DNA of 64,000 nucleotides, from contig CAVOHB010000001.1 of assembly GCA_963695705.1 (NCBI GenBank), positions 1 through 64,000 on the forward strand, read 5' to 3'. A model generated the notes under the pieces. It was given only the letters and a program-made list of their open reading frames with translations, made no database searches and was not told the DNA's origin. The translations under genes and the position numbers were made by a program. The DNA comes from JBKPNJ01 sp963695705 (lineage in GTDB: Bacteria; Actinomycetota; Actinomycetes; Propionibacteriales; Nocardioidaceae). Positions 9,679 through 18,705 of this stretch are shown piece after piece (position 1 is the first letter of the stretch; each line of letters opens with the position of its first letter).

Positions 9679-10680
9679 ATGGCATTCAACCTGAACGGTC
9701 GCAGTTTCCTGAAGGAGATGGACTTCACCCCGGTCGAGCTGCGCTATCTCCTGCGTCTGGCCGAGGCGCTCAAGTTGGCGAAGTACGCGGGCACCGAGGT
9801 CAAGCGTCTCGACGGCAAGGAGATCGCGCTCATCTTCGAGAAGACGTCCACGCGCACGCGTTCGGCCTTCGAGGTCGCGGCGTACGACCAGGGTGCGCAC
9901 GTGACCTACCTCGATCCGTCGGGCTCACAGATGGGCCACAAGGAATCGGTCGCCGACACCGCCTCGGTGCTCGGCCGCATGTACGACGCGATCGAGTACC
10001 GGGGCAACCGCCAGGCGGACGTCGAAGCCCTCGCCGCCCATGCCGGCGTGCCGGTGTACAACGGGCTGACCGACGAGTGGCACCCCACCCAGATGCTCGC
10101 GGACTTCCTCACCATGCACGAGGCGAGCAACAAACCCTTCGACCGCATCGCCTACGCGTTCGTCGGTGACTGCCGGTTCAACATGGGCCGCTCCCTGCTG
10201 GTGATGGGTGCGCTGATGGGCAGCGACGTGCGGCTCGCGGGCCCCGAGGAGTTGCACCCACCCAAGGATGTCGTCGATCTGGCGGTCGACATCGCTGGCC
10301 GCACGGGCGCGCGGATCACCGTGACCGACAACCCCGCCGATGCCGTGTCCGGCGTCGACTTCATCCACACCGACGTCTGGGTGTCGATGGGGGAGCCCAA
10401 GGACGTCTGGACGGACCGGGTGCGGATCCTGACGCCCTACCAGGTGAATGCCGCCCTGCTGGACAAGGCGGGCAACCCGGCGGTCAAGTTCATGCACTGC
10501 CTGCCCGCGTTCCACGACACCAACACCGTCGTCGGCCGCGAGATCATGGACCACACCGGCATGACGTCCGGGCTCGAGGTGACCGGCGAGGTGTTCACCT
10601 CACCGGCCAGCATCGTGTTCGACCAGGCCGAGAACCGGCTGCACACCATCAAGGCCGTGCTCGTCGCCACCCTCGGCTAG
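9679..10680 (+). CDS. arcB: Ornithine carbamoyltransferase, catabolic
   Basis: 333 residues. Phosphorolyses citrulline to ornithine and carbamoyl phosphate in the arginine deiminase pathway. The carbamoyl-phosphate loop STRTR is at 57-61, followed by HPTQMLADFLTM, the ornithine-side DVWVSMGE and HCLPAFHD, the standard OTC set. Position behind arcA, and resemblance to the long catabolic type beginning NLNGRSFLKE, favour a catabolic rather than biosynthetic role. The P-type ATPase starts 30 bp downstream on the same strand and may be co-transcribed. Confidence 0.95.
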   Translation: MAFNLNGRSFLKEMDFTPVELRYLLRLAEALKLAKYAGTEVKRLDGKEIALIFEKTSTRTRSAFEVAAYDQGAHVTYLDPSGSQMGHKESVADTASVLGRMYDAIEYRGNRQADVEALAAHAGVPVYNGLTDEWHPTQMLADFLTMHEASNKPFDRIAYAFVGDCRFNMGRSLLVMGALMGSDVRLAGPEELHPPKDVVDLAVDIAGRTGARITVTDNPADAVSGVDFIHTDVWVSMGEPKDVWTDRVRILTPYQVNAALLDKAGNPAVKFMHCLPAFHDTNTVVGREIMDHTGMTSGLEVTGEVFTSPASIVFDQAENRLHTIKAVLVATLG

Positions 10681-10709
10681 GGACTGAATCGCTCCGGTGG
10701 GAGGCGCTC

Positions 10710-13506
10710 ATGGCCAGCAGAACCGACACAGTCACACAGCCGGGGCTCGACACACCCGAGCCGCGGGAGCCCTGGTTCGCCCAGGACGCCGATCGCGTGG
10801 TCGCTGCGATGGAGACCGACGCCGAGCGCGGCTTGAGCCGGTCCGAGGCAGGCGCCCGGTTGTCCCGGTACGGGCCGAACCAGATCGCAGCCGAGAAGCC
10901 GCCATCGCTGTGGGCGGTCGCCCTGCAGCAGCTCCGCGACCCGATGAACATCATGCTGGTGGCCGTCGTCGCGGTGAGTCTGCTCATCGGCCAGGTTTCG
11001 ACGGCTGTCATCGTGGGTCTGCTGGTCGTGCTCAACATCGTCCTGGGCGCCCGGCAGGAGCTCACGGCCAGGGCCAGCGTCGACGCGCTGTCGAAGATGC
11101 AGGTGCCGCAGGCGAAGGCGCTTCGCGACGGCGAGGTCGCCCTGGTTGCGGCGTCCGAACTGGTTCCCGGCGACATCGTGGCGCTGGAGGCGGGGGACAT
11201 CGTCCCGGTCGACGGTCGGATCATCCGTTCGGCGACGCTGGAGGTTCAGGAGGCGGCGCTCACCGGGGAGAGCGCCCCGGTGGCCAAGGACGCGCGGACG
11301 CTGCCCGCTGGTGACGTCGCGATCGGCGACCGGTCGAACATGCTGTTCCAGAACACCTCGGTCACGAGGGGTACCGCGGTGATGGTCGCCACCGACACCG
11401 GCATGCAGACCCAAATGGGTCGGATCGCGACGATGTTGACCTCGGTGACCCGGACCCGATCGCCGTTGCAGAAGGAGCTCGGGACGCTGACGAAGGTTCT
11501 CGGGATCATCGCGTGGAGCGCGGTCGCGTTCATCGTGGTCGTGGGCCTCATCCGAGGCGTGGGGTTCACCCAGCTGCTGTTGCTCGGTACCGCAATGGCG
11601 ATCTCCGCCATCCCCACGGGCATGCCGGCGTTCGTGTCCGGCCTGCTGTCCTACGGCGCCAAGCAGCTCGCCCAGGCGAAGGCGATCGTCAAGAACCTCA
11701 CCGACGTGGAGACGCTGGGCTCGACGAGCGCCATCAACACCGACAAGACCGGCACCCTCACGATGAACCAGATGATGGTCTCGACCCTGTTCATCAACGG
11801 GGCGTGGTTCGCGGTGGAGGGCGCGGGCTACCGCAAGTCCGGCGCGATCACCTCCGTCGCGGGGGCCGAGGTGCCCGACTTCACCCGCCTCGCGCTCGGC
11901 CTGGTCCTGGACAGCGACGCCACCGTCGCCGACGACGGCAGCGTGGTCGGCGATCCGACCGAGGCCGCCCTCGTCGTGCTGGCGGCCAAGCTCGGCGTGG
12001 ACGCGGAGGAGACCCGCCGGGCCTACCCGCGACTGGCCGAAGTGCCGTTCGACTCCGACTACAAGTTCATGGCCACCTTCCACCGCTACCAGGTCGGCGG
12101 GGTCGACCGGGTCATCGAGCTCGTGAAAGGGGCGCCGGACGTGGTGCTGGCCCGGTGCAGCCTGTCGGGAGGCTCGCTGACCGGGGCGCAGACGCCCGTC
12201 GCGCAGGTCAAGGCCGACATCGACGCCGCGAATGCGCGCATGGGTCAGAAGGGTCTGCGGGTGCTCGCCTTCGCGGCCCGGTTCGTCGAGGAACACGAGA
12301 TCCCCACGATGACGAGCGACCCGATGGCGTTGACGCAGGATCTGACGTTCGTCGGCATGGCGGGCATCATCGACCCGCTGCGGGCCGAGGCCAAGAGCGC
12401 GGTCCGGACCGCGCTGGGAGCGGGGATCGACGTCCGGATGATCACCGGCGACCATGCCGTCACGGCCGAGGCGATCGGCGAGATGTTGGCTCTGGGACCG
12501 GGCGTGATCAGCGGCCCGGAGCTGCAGGCGCTGCCGGACGAGGAGCTGGCGCGTCGGCTGCCGCAGCTGCACGTGTTCGGCCGGGTGTCGCCCGAGGACA
12601 AGCTGCGCCTGGCCCGCTCGATGCAGCAGCAGGGATTGATCGTCGCGATGACGGGTGACGCCGTCAACGACGCCGCCGCGTTGAAGCAGGCCGACATCGG
12701 GGTGGCGATGGGCAGCGGCAGCGAGGTCACCAAGCAGGCCGCCCGCATGATCCTCACCGACGACAACTTCGGCACGCTCGTGCACGCGGTCGAGATCGGC
12801 CGCCGCGTGTACGAGAAGGTGGTCGCCTACGTCCGCTACCAGATGACCCAGCTGCTGTCGTTGGTCATGCTGTTCGTCGCCGCCACCGCCTTCAACATCA
12901 ATCAGGGTGTCGCGCTCACCCCGTCGATGGTGCTCTACCTGCTGTTCTTCGTCACCGTGGCCGGGGTCGTGGTGATCGCGGTGGACCCCGGGGATCCCGA
13001 CGTCATGCACCGACCTCCCAGGGATCCGAAGGTTCCGATCACCAACCGCACGGCGGTCCTGTTCTGGCTGCTCTACGCCGTGGTGCTCTTCCTCGCCGCG
13101 GTGACACCGCTCGTCGTCGGGCCCGACCAGCCCAGCCCGGACCGGCCGAGCGCGTCGATGACCATGGCGTTCGTCGTGATGGGTCTCGGCACCGTCTTCA
13201 ACGCGCTGACCAACCGGCGGGACCCGGCGAGCGGGCTCACCCCGCCGATCCTGCAGGCCGTGGCCATCTCGGTCGTTCCGGTCGCGCTCCTCGTGTTCGG
13301 CCACCGAGATCGGCTTCCTGCAGCGGAGCCTGCTGACCCAAGAGCTCACCGGCATGCAGTGGTTGGCCTGTATCGGTCTCGCGCTCGCGCTTCCGGTCGT
13401 GATCGAAGCCAGCAAGTGGATCCGTCGATCGCGCGCGCCCAAGCCCCCCGCGATCGACCCGACGCGAGCGGTCACACCCGCACGCGCCCTCGCCGCCGGT
13501 CGATAG
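10710..13506 (+). CDS. P-type cation-transporting ATPase (P2-like), shift near the C-terminus
   Basis: A cation pump with the P2 layout: cation-ATPase N-domain, M1-M2, the actuator loop with EAALTGESAPV, M4, phosphorylation site INTDKTGTLTMNQMM, nucleotide-binding domain with KGAPDVVLARC, then TGDAVNDAAALKQADIGVAM and C-terminal helices. Two canonical motifs are altered: the M4 site IPEGLP reads IPTGMP, losing the acidic cation ligand, and TGDGVNDAPALK reads TGDAVNDAAALK. Ion specificity therefore cannot be copied from Ca2+ or Mg2+ pumps. A one-base shift near 13312 puts the last helix into another frame; corrected, the protein ends at the TAG at 13506, while uncorrected it reads to 13655. 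The context (arc genes before, PPK2 after) suggests a stress or low-energy setting. Confidence 0.88.
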
Positions 13507-13544
13507 CGAAGGCGGGTCGGGGCGATCGGAATCGGAGACTGGCC

Positions 13545-13708
13545 ATGCAGACCGACCTTTCGGTGGGCGTCGAGATGAAGAGGGGGTGGTGCAGTTCCTG
13601 CGGGCGGTCGTGCCCGCTGTGGGTCTCTTGCTCCTCTGGGAGCTGGGCAAGCTGATCGCACGACGGGCGGCACGGGCGTCGAGCGCGGCCTCGTCCGGCG
13701 TGCGGTAA
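13545..13708 (+). pseudogene. Small single-helix membrane protein, frame-disrupted
   Basis: An ATG at 13545 begins MQTDLSVGVEMKRG. After a run of Gs the frame is lost, but adding one G to the run near 13580 restores VVQFLRAVVPAVGLLLLWEL followed by GKLIARRAARAS and a TAA at 13706. The product would be about 53 residues with one hydrophobic helix and a basic C-terminus, a common type of actinobacterial small membrane protein. Its function is unknown. It follows the ATPase on the same strand. Confidence 0.4.
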
Positions 13709-13946
13709 CCAAGCGGAGGGCGGTGTTCCGACGCCGACCTCGATCGCGAACCTGATCGTGGCGCAGCTCGTGCGACACCACTCCGGGTGGATCGAGAAGG
13801 TGCCGGCGGCCAGCAGGTTGGGCTCGTGTCCGTCGCTCGACCGATCGTCGCGACAGCAGCAGTCATACATTTGCTGGAGGCGCCTTTGGGGCCGAAAGAC
13901 GGAGCCGCCCACACGGGCGATTGGCGACAAACGAGAGAGGACACCG

Positions 13947-14816
13947 ATGGCAGATCACAGGAAGCACAAGAAGCACAAGAAGGCGACGACGTCACAAGCG
14001 CACGACGATGCCGCTCCGGCGCCGCCGACCGCCGAACCGAAGCCCAGAATGAAGCGGAAGGAATACGAACGCGAAATGCGCCACCTGCATGGCGAACTCG
14101 TCGCATTGCAGGAGTGGGTGAAGGCAACCGGCGCGAAGATCTGCATCGTGTTCGAAGGCCGTGACACGGCCGGCAAGGGCGGCACCATCAAGCGGATCAC
14201 CGAGCGGGTCAGTCCGCGCGTGTTCCGGGTCGTCGCGCTCCCGGCCCCGACGGAACGCGAGAAGTCGCAGATGTACATCCAACGCTACGTCCCGCACTTC
14301 CCCGCAGCCGGAGAGGTCGTGATCTTCGACCGGAGTTGGTACAACCGGGCGGGTGTCGAGCGCGTGATGGGCTTCTGCACCGAGGACGAGACGAAACGCT
14401 TCCTCGAACTCGTCCCCGGCGTGGAACGGGCCATGGTCGACTCGGGGATCGTCCTCATCAAGTACTGGCTCGAGGTCGGCAGCGAGGAGCAAACCCGCCG
14501 GCTCGAAAGCCGCATCGACGACCCCCGCAAGATCTGGAAGCTGTCGGACCTCGACCTGATGTCCTACAGCCGGTGGTACGACTACTCGCGGGCTCGCGAC
14601 GACATGCTCACCACCACCGACACCGGGTGGGCGCCCTGGTACCTCGCCCACACCGACGACAAGAAGCGCGCCCGCCTCAACATCATCACCCACCTCCTCG
14701 GTCAGGTGCCCTACGAACCCATCCGCCGGAAGAAGATCACCTTGCCCGACCGCGACGAGCCCGGGGACTACGCCGAGCCCCACGCACCGCGCCGCTACAT
14801 CCCCACGCCGTTCTGA
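13947..14816 (+). CDS. ppk2: Polyphosphate kinase 2 family protein
   Basis: 289 residues from the ATG at 13947, which follows GAGAGAGG with good spacing; an upstream frame to 13758 is not supported. PPK2 enzymes transfer phosphate between polyphosphate and nucleoside di- or monophosphates. Walker A is GRDTAGKGG (71-79), Walker B is FDRSWYNRAGVE (127 on), and the lid region with conserved Arg follows; LMSYSRWYDYSRARDDML near the C-terminus is also typical. The N-terminal 35 residues are Lys/His- and Pro/Ala-rich and probably disordered. The length matches the single-domain PPK2 class that favours nucleoside diphosphates. A CHAD protein elsewhere in the window points to polyphosphate use. Confidence 0.93.
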   Translation: MADHRKHKKHKKATTSQAHDDAAPAPPTAEPKPRMKRKEYEREMRHLHGELVALQEWVKATGAKICIVFEGRDTAGKGGTIKRITERVSPRVFRVVALPAPTEREKSQMYIQRYVPHFPAAGEVVIFDRSWYNRAGVERVMGFCTEDETKRFLELVPGVERAMVDSGIVLIKYWLEVGSEEQTRRLESRIDDPRKIWKLSDLDLMSYSRWYDYSRARDDMLTTTDTGWAPWYLAHTDDKKRARLNIITHLLGQVPYEPIRRKKITLPDRDEPGDYAEPHAPRRYIPTPF

Positions 14817-15374
14817 TTGGAATCTGCGGGTAACCGTGACCCGAACCGCCTACAGCGCGATCGCCGCGAGCAGTTCGATACCGAAGAGCGGAAGAGCGCG
14901 TTGATCCCCCCGAGCAGGCCCGTCCGTCACGCCCATGATCAGGATGGCGCCCCAGCCGGCCCCCGGCCTGGCAGGTCCGGGGTTGCCCCAGCAGATCGAC
15001 CGGATTTGCACGGAGCTCGATAGGACGGGGTAGCTCGCCCTGATGGGCGCGCTCGTCTGGACCGGCAGTAGACGTCGCCGTGGCGGAGGTTGACGATCGG
15101 GCCGAGCCGACCGAGCCGGAGGTCACCATGACCGAACACTCGGTGCCGCACGACCACTTCACATCTCACGAGCCGTACCCGGACCCGACCGCGGCGTCCT
15201 ACAGGACCAGGTAGGCGACGTCGCGGCCTGCGGACCACTCCGCCGCGCGGTCCGGCCGGGCCGACGCCGGCCCGCGTACCCTCCCGCTCCCGCCTGTCGA
15301 GCCGGTGACGATGCGGGTCGGGGTGGCTCACTTCCGAAAGCACGGTCGCTGGCGCTGGGCCGGTTGCCTGACTA
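14817..15374. other. Non-coding stretch before the insertion element
   Basis: About 560 bp with no supported gene apart from a possible 28-codon reading frame at 15128-15214. No RNA gene or repeat was recognised. The right flank of the insertion element belongs to an IS701 transposase, but the left flank here does not resemble its missing half, so sequence has been lost or rearranged at this point. Confidence 0.45.
15128..15214 (+). CDS. Possible 28-residue peptide
   Basis: An ATG at 15128 is preceded by GGAGG with 5-bp spacing and opens a 28-codon frame ending at TAG 15212-15214. The peptide is rich in His, Asp and Pro (MTEHSVPHDHF at its start). The frame is short, isolated and next to an insertion element; it may equally be a remnant. 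Confidence 0.2.
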   Translation: MTEHSVPHDHFTSHEPYPDPTAASYRTR

Positions 15375-15400
15375 GTGCGTTGACCATGAACGTTCACCGG
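15375..15400 (+). repeat. Left terminal inverted repeat of the IS630 element
   Basis: 26 bp beginning GTGCGTTGACCA directly after the TA at 15373-15374. It matches the complement of 16606-16631 at 22 of 26 positions, with mismatches at positions 6 and 13-15. Confidence 0.85.
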
Positions 15401-15401
15401 G

Positions 15402-16515
15402 TCATGCCGCTCGTGGTCGGCCCCAGCGTTGGTGGCGTTCGCTGCGGATCCGGGCCCGTTCTCGGCGTTGTGCGGCGAGGACGTCGGGGTGGCGGGCGTG
15501 GGTGTTGCGCCAGCGCAGGTAGGCCTGCAGCCGACGCGCCAGCGCCGGGTGGTTGGGGTGGTCCGAGGCGCCCATGGTGAAGGTGCGCAACGGCCCGAAC
15601 TGGGCCTCGATCGGGTTCGCCCACGACGCCGAGGTCGGGGTCAGACACAGCTCGACCTTGTTGCGGACCGCCCAGGCCCGGATGGCGGGGGTCTTGTTCG
15701 CCGACAGGTTGTCCATGATCACGTAGATCGGTGCGCCGTCGGGGCGGGCGGCCCGGATCGACTTGAGCGCGGACAGCGAGTGGTCCCCGCCTTTGCGGCG
15801 CCGGTTGACACCCCACAGCTGGTCATCGCCGAGGCTGTAGCAGCCGTGGAAGTAGCGGATGCCGTGCGTGCGGTGATACGTCGCGGGCAGCCGGATCGGC
15901 TTGGACTCCGGCGCCCAGGTCGAGCCGTGGCAGGGCCGGATCGACAGCGGCCCGAACTGGTCGAACGCGAAGCAGCGCATCGGGAAGTGGCTGGTCACGT
16001 AGTCGATCCGGTCGAGCTTGGCGTCCTTGTCCGGGTCGGTGGATTCCTTCCACGTCCGGGTGCGCTGGAAGCTGATGTGGTGCTCGCGCAGGATCAGGCG
16101 CAGCCGTTCGCGCCCGACTTGACCCGCCGATCGTGGTCGCGGGCGAGGTAGGCGACCAGTTTGCGCACGCTCCAGTGCGTGAACGGGCAGCCCAGCGGCG
16201 CCGGGTCGGGTGGTGGCCGTCGTGACGATGAACGCGATGTCGTCGTCACTGATCAGGCGGGGACGGCCTCCCGCCCACTGAGGGTCCAGCGCGGCCAGCC
16301 CCCGTTGCGTTGAAGGCGTGGATCACATCGCGCACGGTGTCCTCGTCCGCGGCGACCAGCCGGGCGATCGCCGCGACCGGAGTCCCCGACGCCGACGCCA
16401 TGATCATGGTGGCGCGGCGGACCCGGATCGAGCTGCCGCGTCCACGACGCACGATCTGGGTCAGCGTCTGGCCCTCGTGATCGGATAATCGTCGTGCTCT
16501 GACCGGGTCTGCCAT
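15402..16515 (-). pseudogene. IS630-family transposase, frame-disrupted
   Basis: Read leftward from an ATG at 16515. The N-terminal helix-turn-helix region contains RRATMIMASASGTPVAAIAR and DEDTVRDVIHAFN. The DDE catalytic domain has FAFDQFGPLSIRP, YVIMDNLSANKTPAIRAW and ASWANPIEAQFG, supplying the first Asp, second Asp and final Glu. The N- and C-terminal parts lie in different frames with shifts between about 16300 and 16000, so the copy as given cannot make a full protein unless programmed frameshifting or sequence errors are involved. Some IS630 elements do use frameshifting, but more than one shift here argues against that. Confidence 0.8.
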
Positions 16516-16605
16516 CCGCGCCGCACCTCGTGATCTCGTCGGATGTCGAGATCAAGACTGGGAGCAGCAGCGCTCACCGTGGGACGCCGGCGGCGTGTCG
16601 CCAAA

Positions 16606-16631
16606 CCGGTGAACGTAAGTGGTCACCGCAC
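16606..16631 (-). repeat. Right terminal inverted repeat of the IS630 element
   Basis: 26 bp ending just before the TA at 16632-16633. On the minus strand it begins GTGCGGTGACCA and pairs with the left repeat. Confidence 0.85.
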
Positions 16632-17085
16632 TAGCGGCTCTACCTGCCCGCCGAACAACTCGAGGACCCCGACCGCCGGACCGCGCTCGGCATCCCCACC
16701 AACGTGGTGTTCCGGACGAAACCCCAGCTGGCCATCGACATCATCACCGACGCCCTCGCCGATCAGACGATGCCCCGTGGTGCGCCGGCGACGAGGTCTA
16801 CGGCCGCTCCGGCCAGCTGCGCCAGCATCTGGAGGACGACCAGATCGGCGACGTGCTGCGCGTGGGCTGCGCGTTCACCATCGAGCTCAACCCGGTCACC
16901 CGGCTCCGCGCCGACACCCTCGCCGCCACCCACCTGGCCGCCGACCGGCACTGGCAGACCATGACCGTTCCCGGCTCCAAGGGCGAGCGCAGCTACGCCT
17001 GGGCCTGGGTGGGCACCACCAGCCCGCAGCATTTCCTGCTCATCCGCCGCCACCACCTCTCCGGTGAGCTGGCCTACCACTTTCA
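16632..17085 (+). pseudogene. IS701-family transposase remnant
   Basis: The segment reads RLYLPAEQLEDPDRR, NVVFRTKPQLAIDIITDAL, then after a one-base shift near 16776 WCAGDEVYGRSGQLRQHLED and TVPGSKGERSYAWAWV, ending at SGELAYHF. This is the central part of an SRSO17/IS701-type DDE transposase; the second catalytic Asp is in AGDEVYG. Its N-terminal half is missing at the IS630 insertion point and its C-terminus is lost at the join to the aldehyde dehydrogenase near 17085. Confidence 0.75.
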
Positions 17086-17653
17086 TCAGCAGGATCGCCG
17101 TCGACGGACTGAGCTCGCTCGGCTTCAGCACGAACGTGTTGCCGGCCGCGAGCGCGGGAGCGACCTTCCACGACGTCTGCAGCAGAGGGTAGTTCCACGG
17201 CGTGATGAGGCCGCAGACCCCGACCGGCTCGTAGACGATCCGGCTGACGACGCCGGGGTTGCCGGCGTCCACGACGTGCCCGGGGCTGCTGTCCGCGACG
17301 CCGCCGTAGTAGCGGAAGACGTTTGTCACGTCGTCGACGTCGTACTCGCTCTCGACCAGACGCTTGCCGGTGTCCAGCGACTCCGCGCGCGCGATCGCTG
17401 CCTTGTCCCGTTGCAGGATGGCCGCCACCCGGACCAGCAGATCGCCGCGCTCGCGGGCCGGGAGCCCGCGCCACGGTCCGTTGTCGAACGCCTCGCGTGC
17501 GGCCGCGATCGCCCGCTCGGTGTCGACGCGCGCGCCCTCGTCAACCGAGGTGAACACCCGGCCGTCCGCAGGGCACCGCAGCCCACGCTGCTCGCCGGAC
17601 TCGGCGCCGGTCCACTCACCCCCGATGAACAGGTCAGGCACTTCGCGCTCCAC
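17085..17653 (-). pseudogene. Aldehyde dehydrogenase (betaine-aldehyde type), N-terminal fragment
   Basis: Read leftward from a GTG at 17653 behind a GGAG-rich stretch. About 190 residues remain: DLFIGGEWTGAESGEQ, RERGDLLVRVAAILQRDKAA, ESLDTGKRLVESEYDVDDV and the NAD-site region EPVGVCGLITPWNYPLLQ and FVLKPSELSPSTAILLMKV. Homology stops near 17085, where the DNA becomes the IS701 remnant read from the other strand. The catalytic Cys and Glu domains are lost, so it is inactive. It resembles glycine-betaine or aminoaldehyde dehydrogenases, which fits the methylated-amine genes nearby. Confidence 0.8.
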
Positions 17654-17690
17654 CTCCGTGTGCGGGATTCATCCCACCCGGTTGTTCTGT

Positions 17691-17707
17691 GTTGCCTGAT
17701 ACGCAAC
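17691..17707. promoter_or_regulatory. Putative IclR operator, GTTGC-N7-GCAAC
   Basis: A perfect 5-7-5 palindrome about 40 bp upstream of the aldehyde dehydrogenase start. The same spaced motif occurs at 18664-18680 (one mismatch) and 28450-28466 (perfect), all at starts of one-carbon genes. A further half-site ACGCAAC follows near 17719. The likely binder is the adjacent IclR protein; this is inference. Confidence 0.45.
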
Positions 17708-17762
17708 GATGGCGTGACTTACGCAACAGCATGGTTCTGCTTGAACTGTTCGTCAAGGCTAG

Positions 17763-18566
17763 TCAGCCGAGCCAGCCAAGACGGCGCGACACGTCACGGG
17801 CCGCCTGACGTACCGCCGCCACGACCTGGTTGCGGTGTTGCCCGGCCAGCCTGAATCCCGGACCCGACGCGCTCATCGACGCGACGCACTCCCCGGAGGC
17901 GTTGAGCACTGGCGCGGCGATCGCCGTCAGGCCCACCTCGAGCTCGTCCTCTGCGGTCGCGTACCCCTGTGCCCGGACCCGATCGAGCTCGAGCTCCAGC
18001 GAGCGCATCGTGGTCAGCGTCTGGCTGGTGAACCGTCGCAACGGCGGCTTGAGCAGATCCGCCAGCCGCTCCCCCGGCGCCCGATGGGCGAGCAGCACCT
18101 TCCCGTTCGAGGTGGCGTGCAACGGCACCCGCTGCCCCACCCAGTTGTGCAGCTGGAGCGCGGAAGCTCCCGCCACCTGGTCGAGGTACAGGGCTGCACC
18201 GTCGGAGAGCACGGCGACGTTGACCGTCTCACCGGTGACGACCGCAAGCCGTCGGCAGACCGGGCGGCTCTCCTGGATCAGGTCGAGGCGCGCCGTCGTC
18301 GCCCCGGCCAGCCGCAGAATCCCGACACCGAGGCGGTACTTGCCCCTCTCGGAGTTCTGCTCGACCAGGTTGCGGGCCTCCAGGGCGGCGACCAGCCGGA
18401 ACGCCGTCGACTTGTGGACGCCGATCTCGATGGCGATGTCAGTGACCCCCACCTCGCCGTCCCGGGCCAGGATCTCCAGCACCGTCACGGCCCGGTCGAC
18501 CGACTGGACCGTAGCGGTCTCGGAGCGGCCGGAAGCGGTCCTCTTGTCGGCCGAGCTGTTGCTCAT
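17763..18566 (-). CDS. IclR-family transcriptional regulator (upstream, beside purU)
   Basis: 267 residues. The N-terminal winged helix spans about 20-85, with SVDRAVTVLEILARDGEVGV and the recognition helix VHKSTAFRLVAALEARNLV. The C-terminal effector-binding domain contains LHATSNGKVLLAHRAPGERL, GYATAEDELEVGLTAIAAPV and SASGPGFRL, the usual IclR ligand-pocket features. It is divergent from purU and lies directly upstream of the broken aldehyde dehydrogenase. Palindromes of the form GTTGC-N7-GCAAC occur on both sides, so it probably controls purU, itself and formerly the dehydrogenase. The effector is unknown; a betaine or C1 metabolite is plausible. Confidence 0.9.
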   Translation of the reverse strand: MSNSSADKRTASGRSETATVQSVDRAVTVLEILARDGEVGVTDIAIEIGVHKSTAFRLVAALEARNLVEQNSERGKYRLGVGILRLAGATTARLDLIQESRPVCRRLAVVTGETVNVAVLSDGAALYLDQVAGASALQLHNWVGQRVPLHATSNGKVLLAHRAPGERLADLLKPPLRRFTSQTLTTMRSLELELDRVRAQGYATAEDELEVGLTAIAAPVLNASGECVASMSASGPGFRLAGQHRNQVVAAVRQAARDVSRRLGWLG

Positions 18567-18663
18567 GGCGGAACCCTAGTGCTCATGACGCAATCTTGAC
18601 GACCCACGATCGTCGGTCAGGCTGTTGAGTACTGTTGCACAGGGTTGCGCAGTGAACGTCTCA

Positions 18664-18680
18664 GTTGTGTGCCACGCAAC
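18664..18680. promoter_or_regulatory. Putative IclR operator between iclR and purU
   Basis: GTTGT-N7-GCAAC, one mismatch from the motif at 17691 and 28450. It lies 25 bp before the purU start in the divergent gap, where repression of purU would be expected. Two further GTTGC half-sites precede it (about 18633 and 18643). Confidence 0.4.
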
Positions 18681-18705
18681 ACGCTAGCGGCACTGGGAGG
18701 TGCGA

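Larger units (their letters stand above)
15375..16631 (-). mobile_element. IS630-type insertion sequence, 1257 bp
   Basis: The element is bounded by imperfect 26-bp inverted repeats (22 of 26 matching) at 15375-15400 and 16606-16631, both ending in ACGTTCACCGG on the inner side. Both ends abut CTAG, giving a TA duplication as expected for the IS630/Tc1-mariner group. One transposase gene on the minus strand fills the inside. The right flank is an IS701-type transposase remnant, so this is an element beside another element. Confidence 0.88.

Noticed and set aside
10677..13781. Very long open frame antisense to the P-type ATPase
   Set aside because: Shadow of GC-rich codon use; its translation is His/Arg/Gly-rich and has no family motif, while the forward strand has all ATPase motifs.
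15402..16515. Programmed frameshift explaining the split IS630 transposase
   Set aside because: More than one shift is needed and no clear slippery sequence was found; sequence error or decay is simpler.
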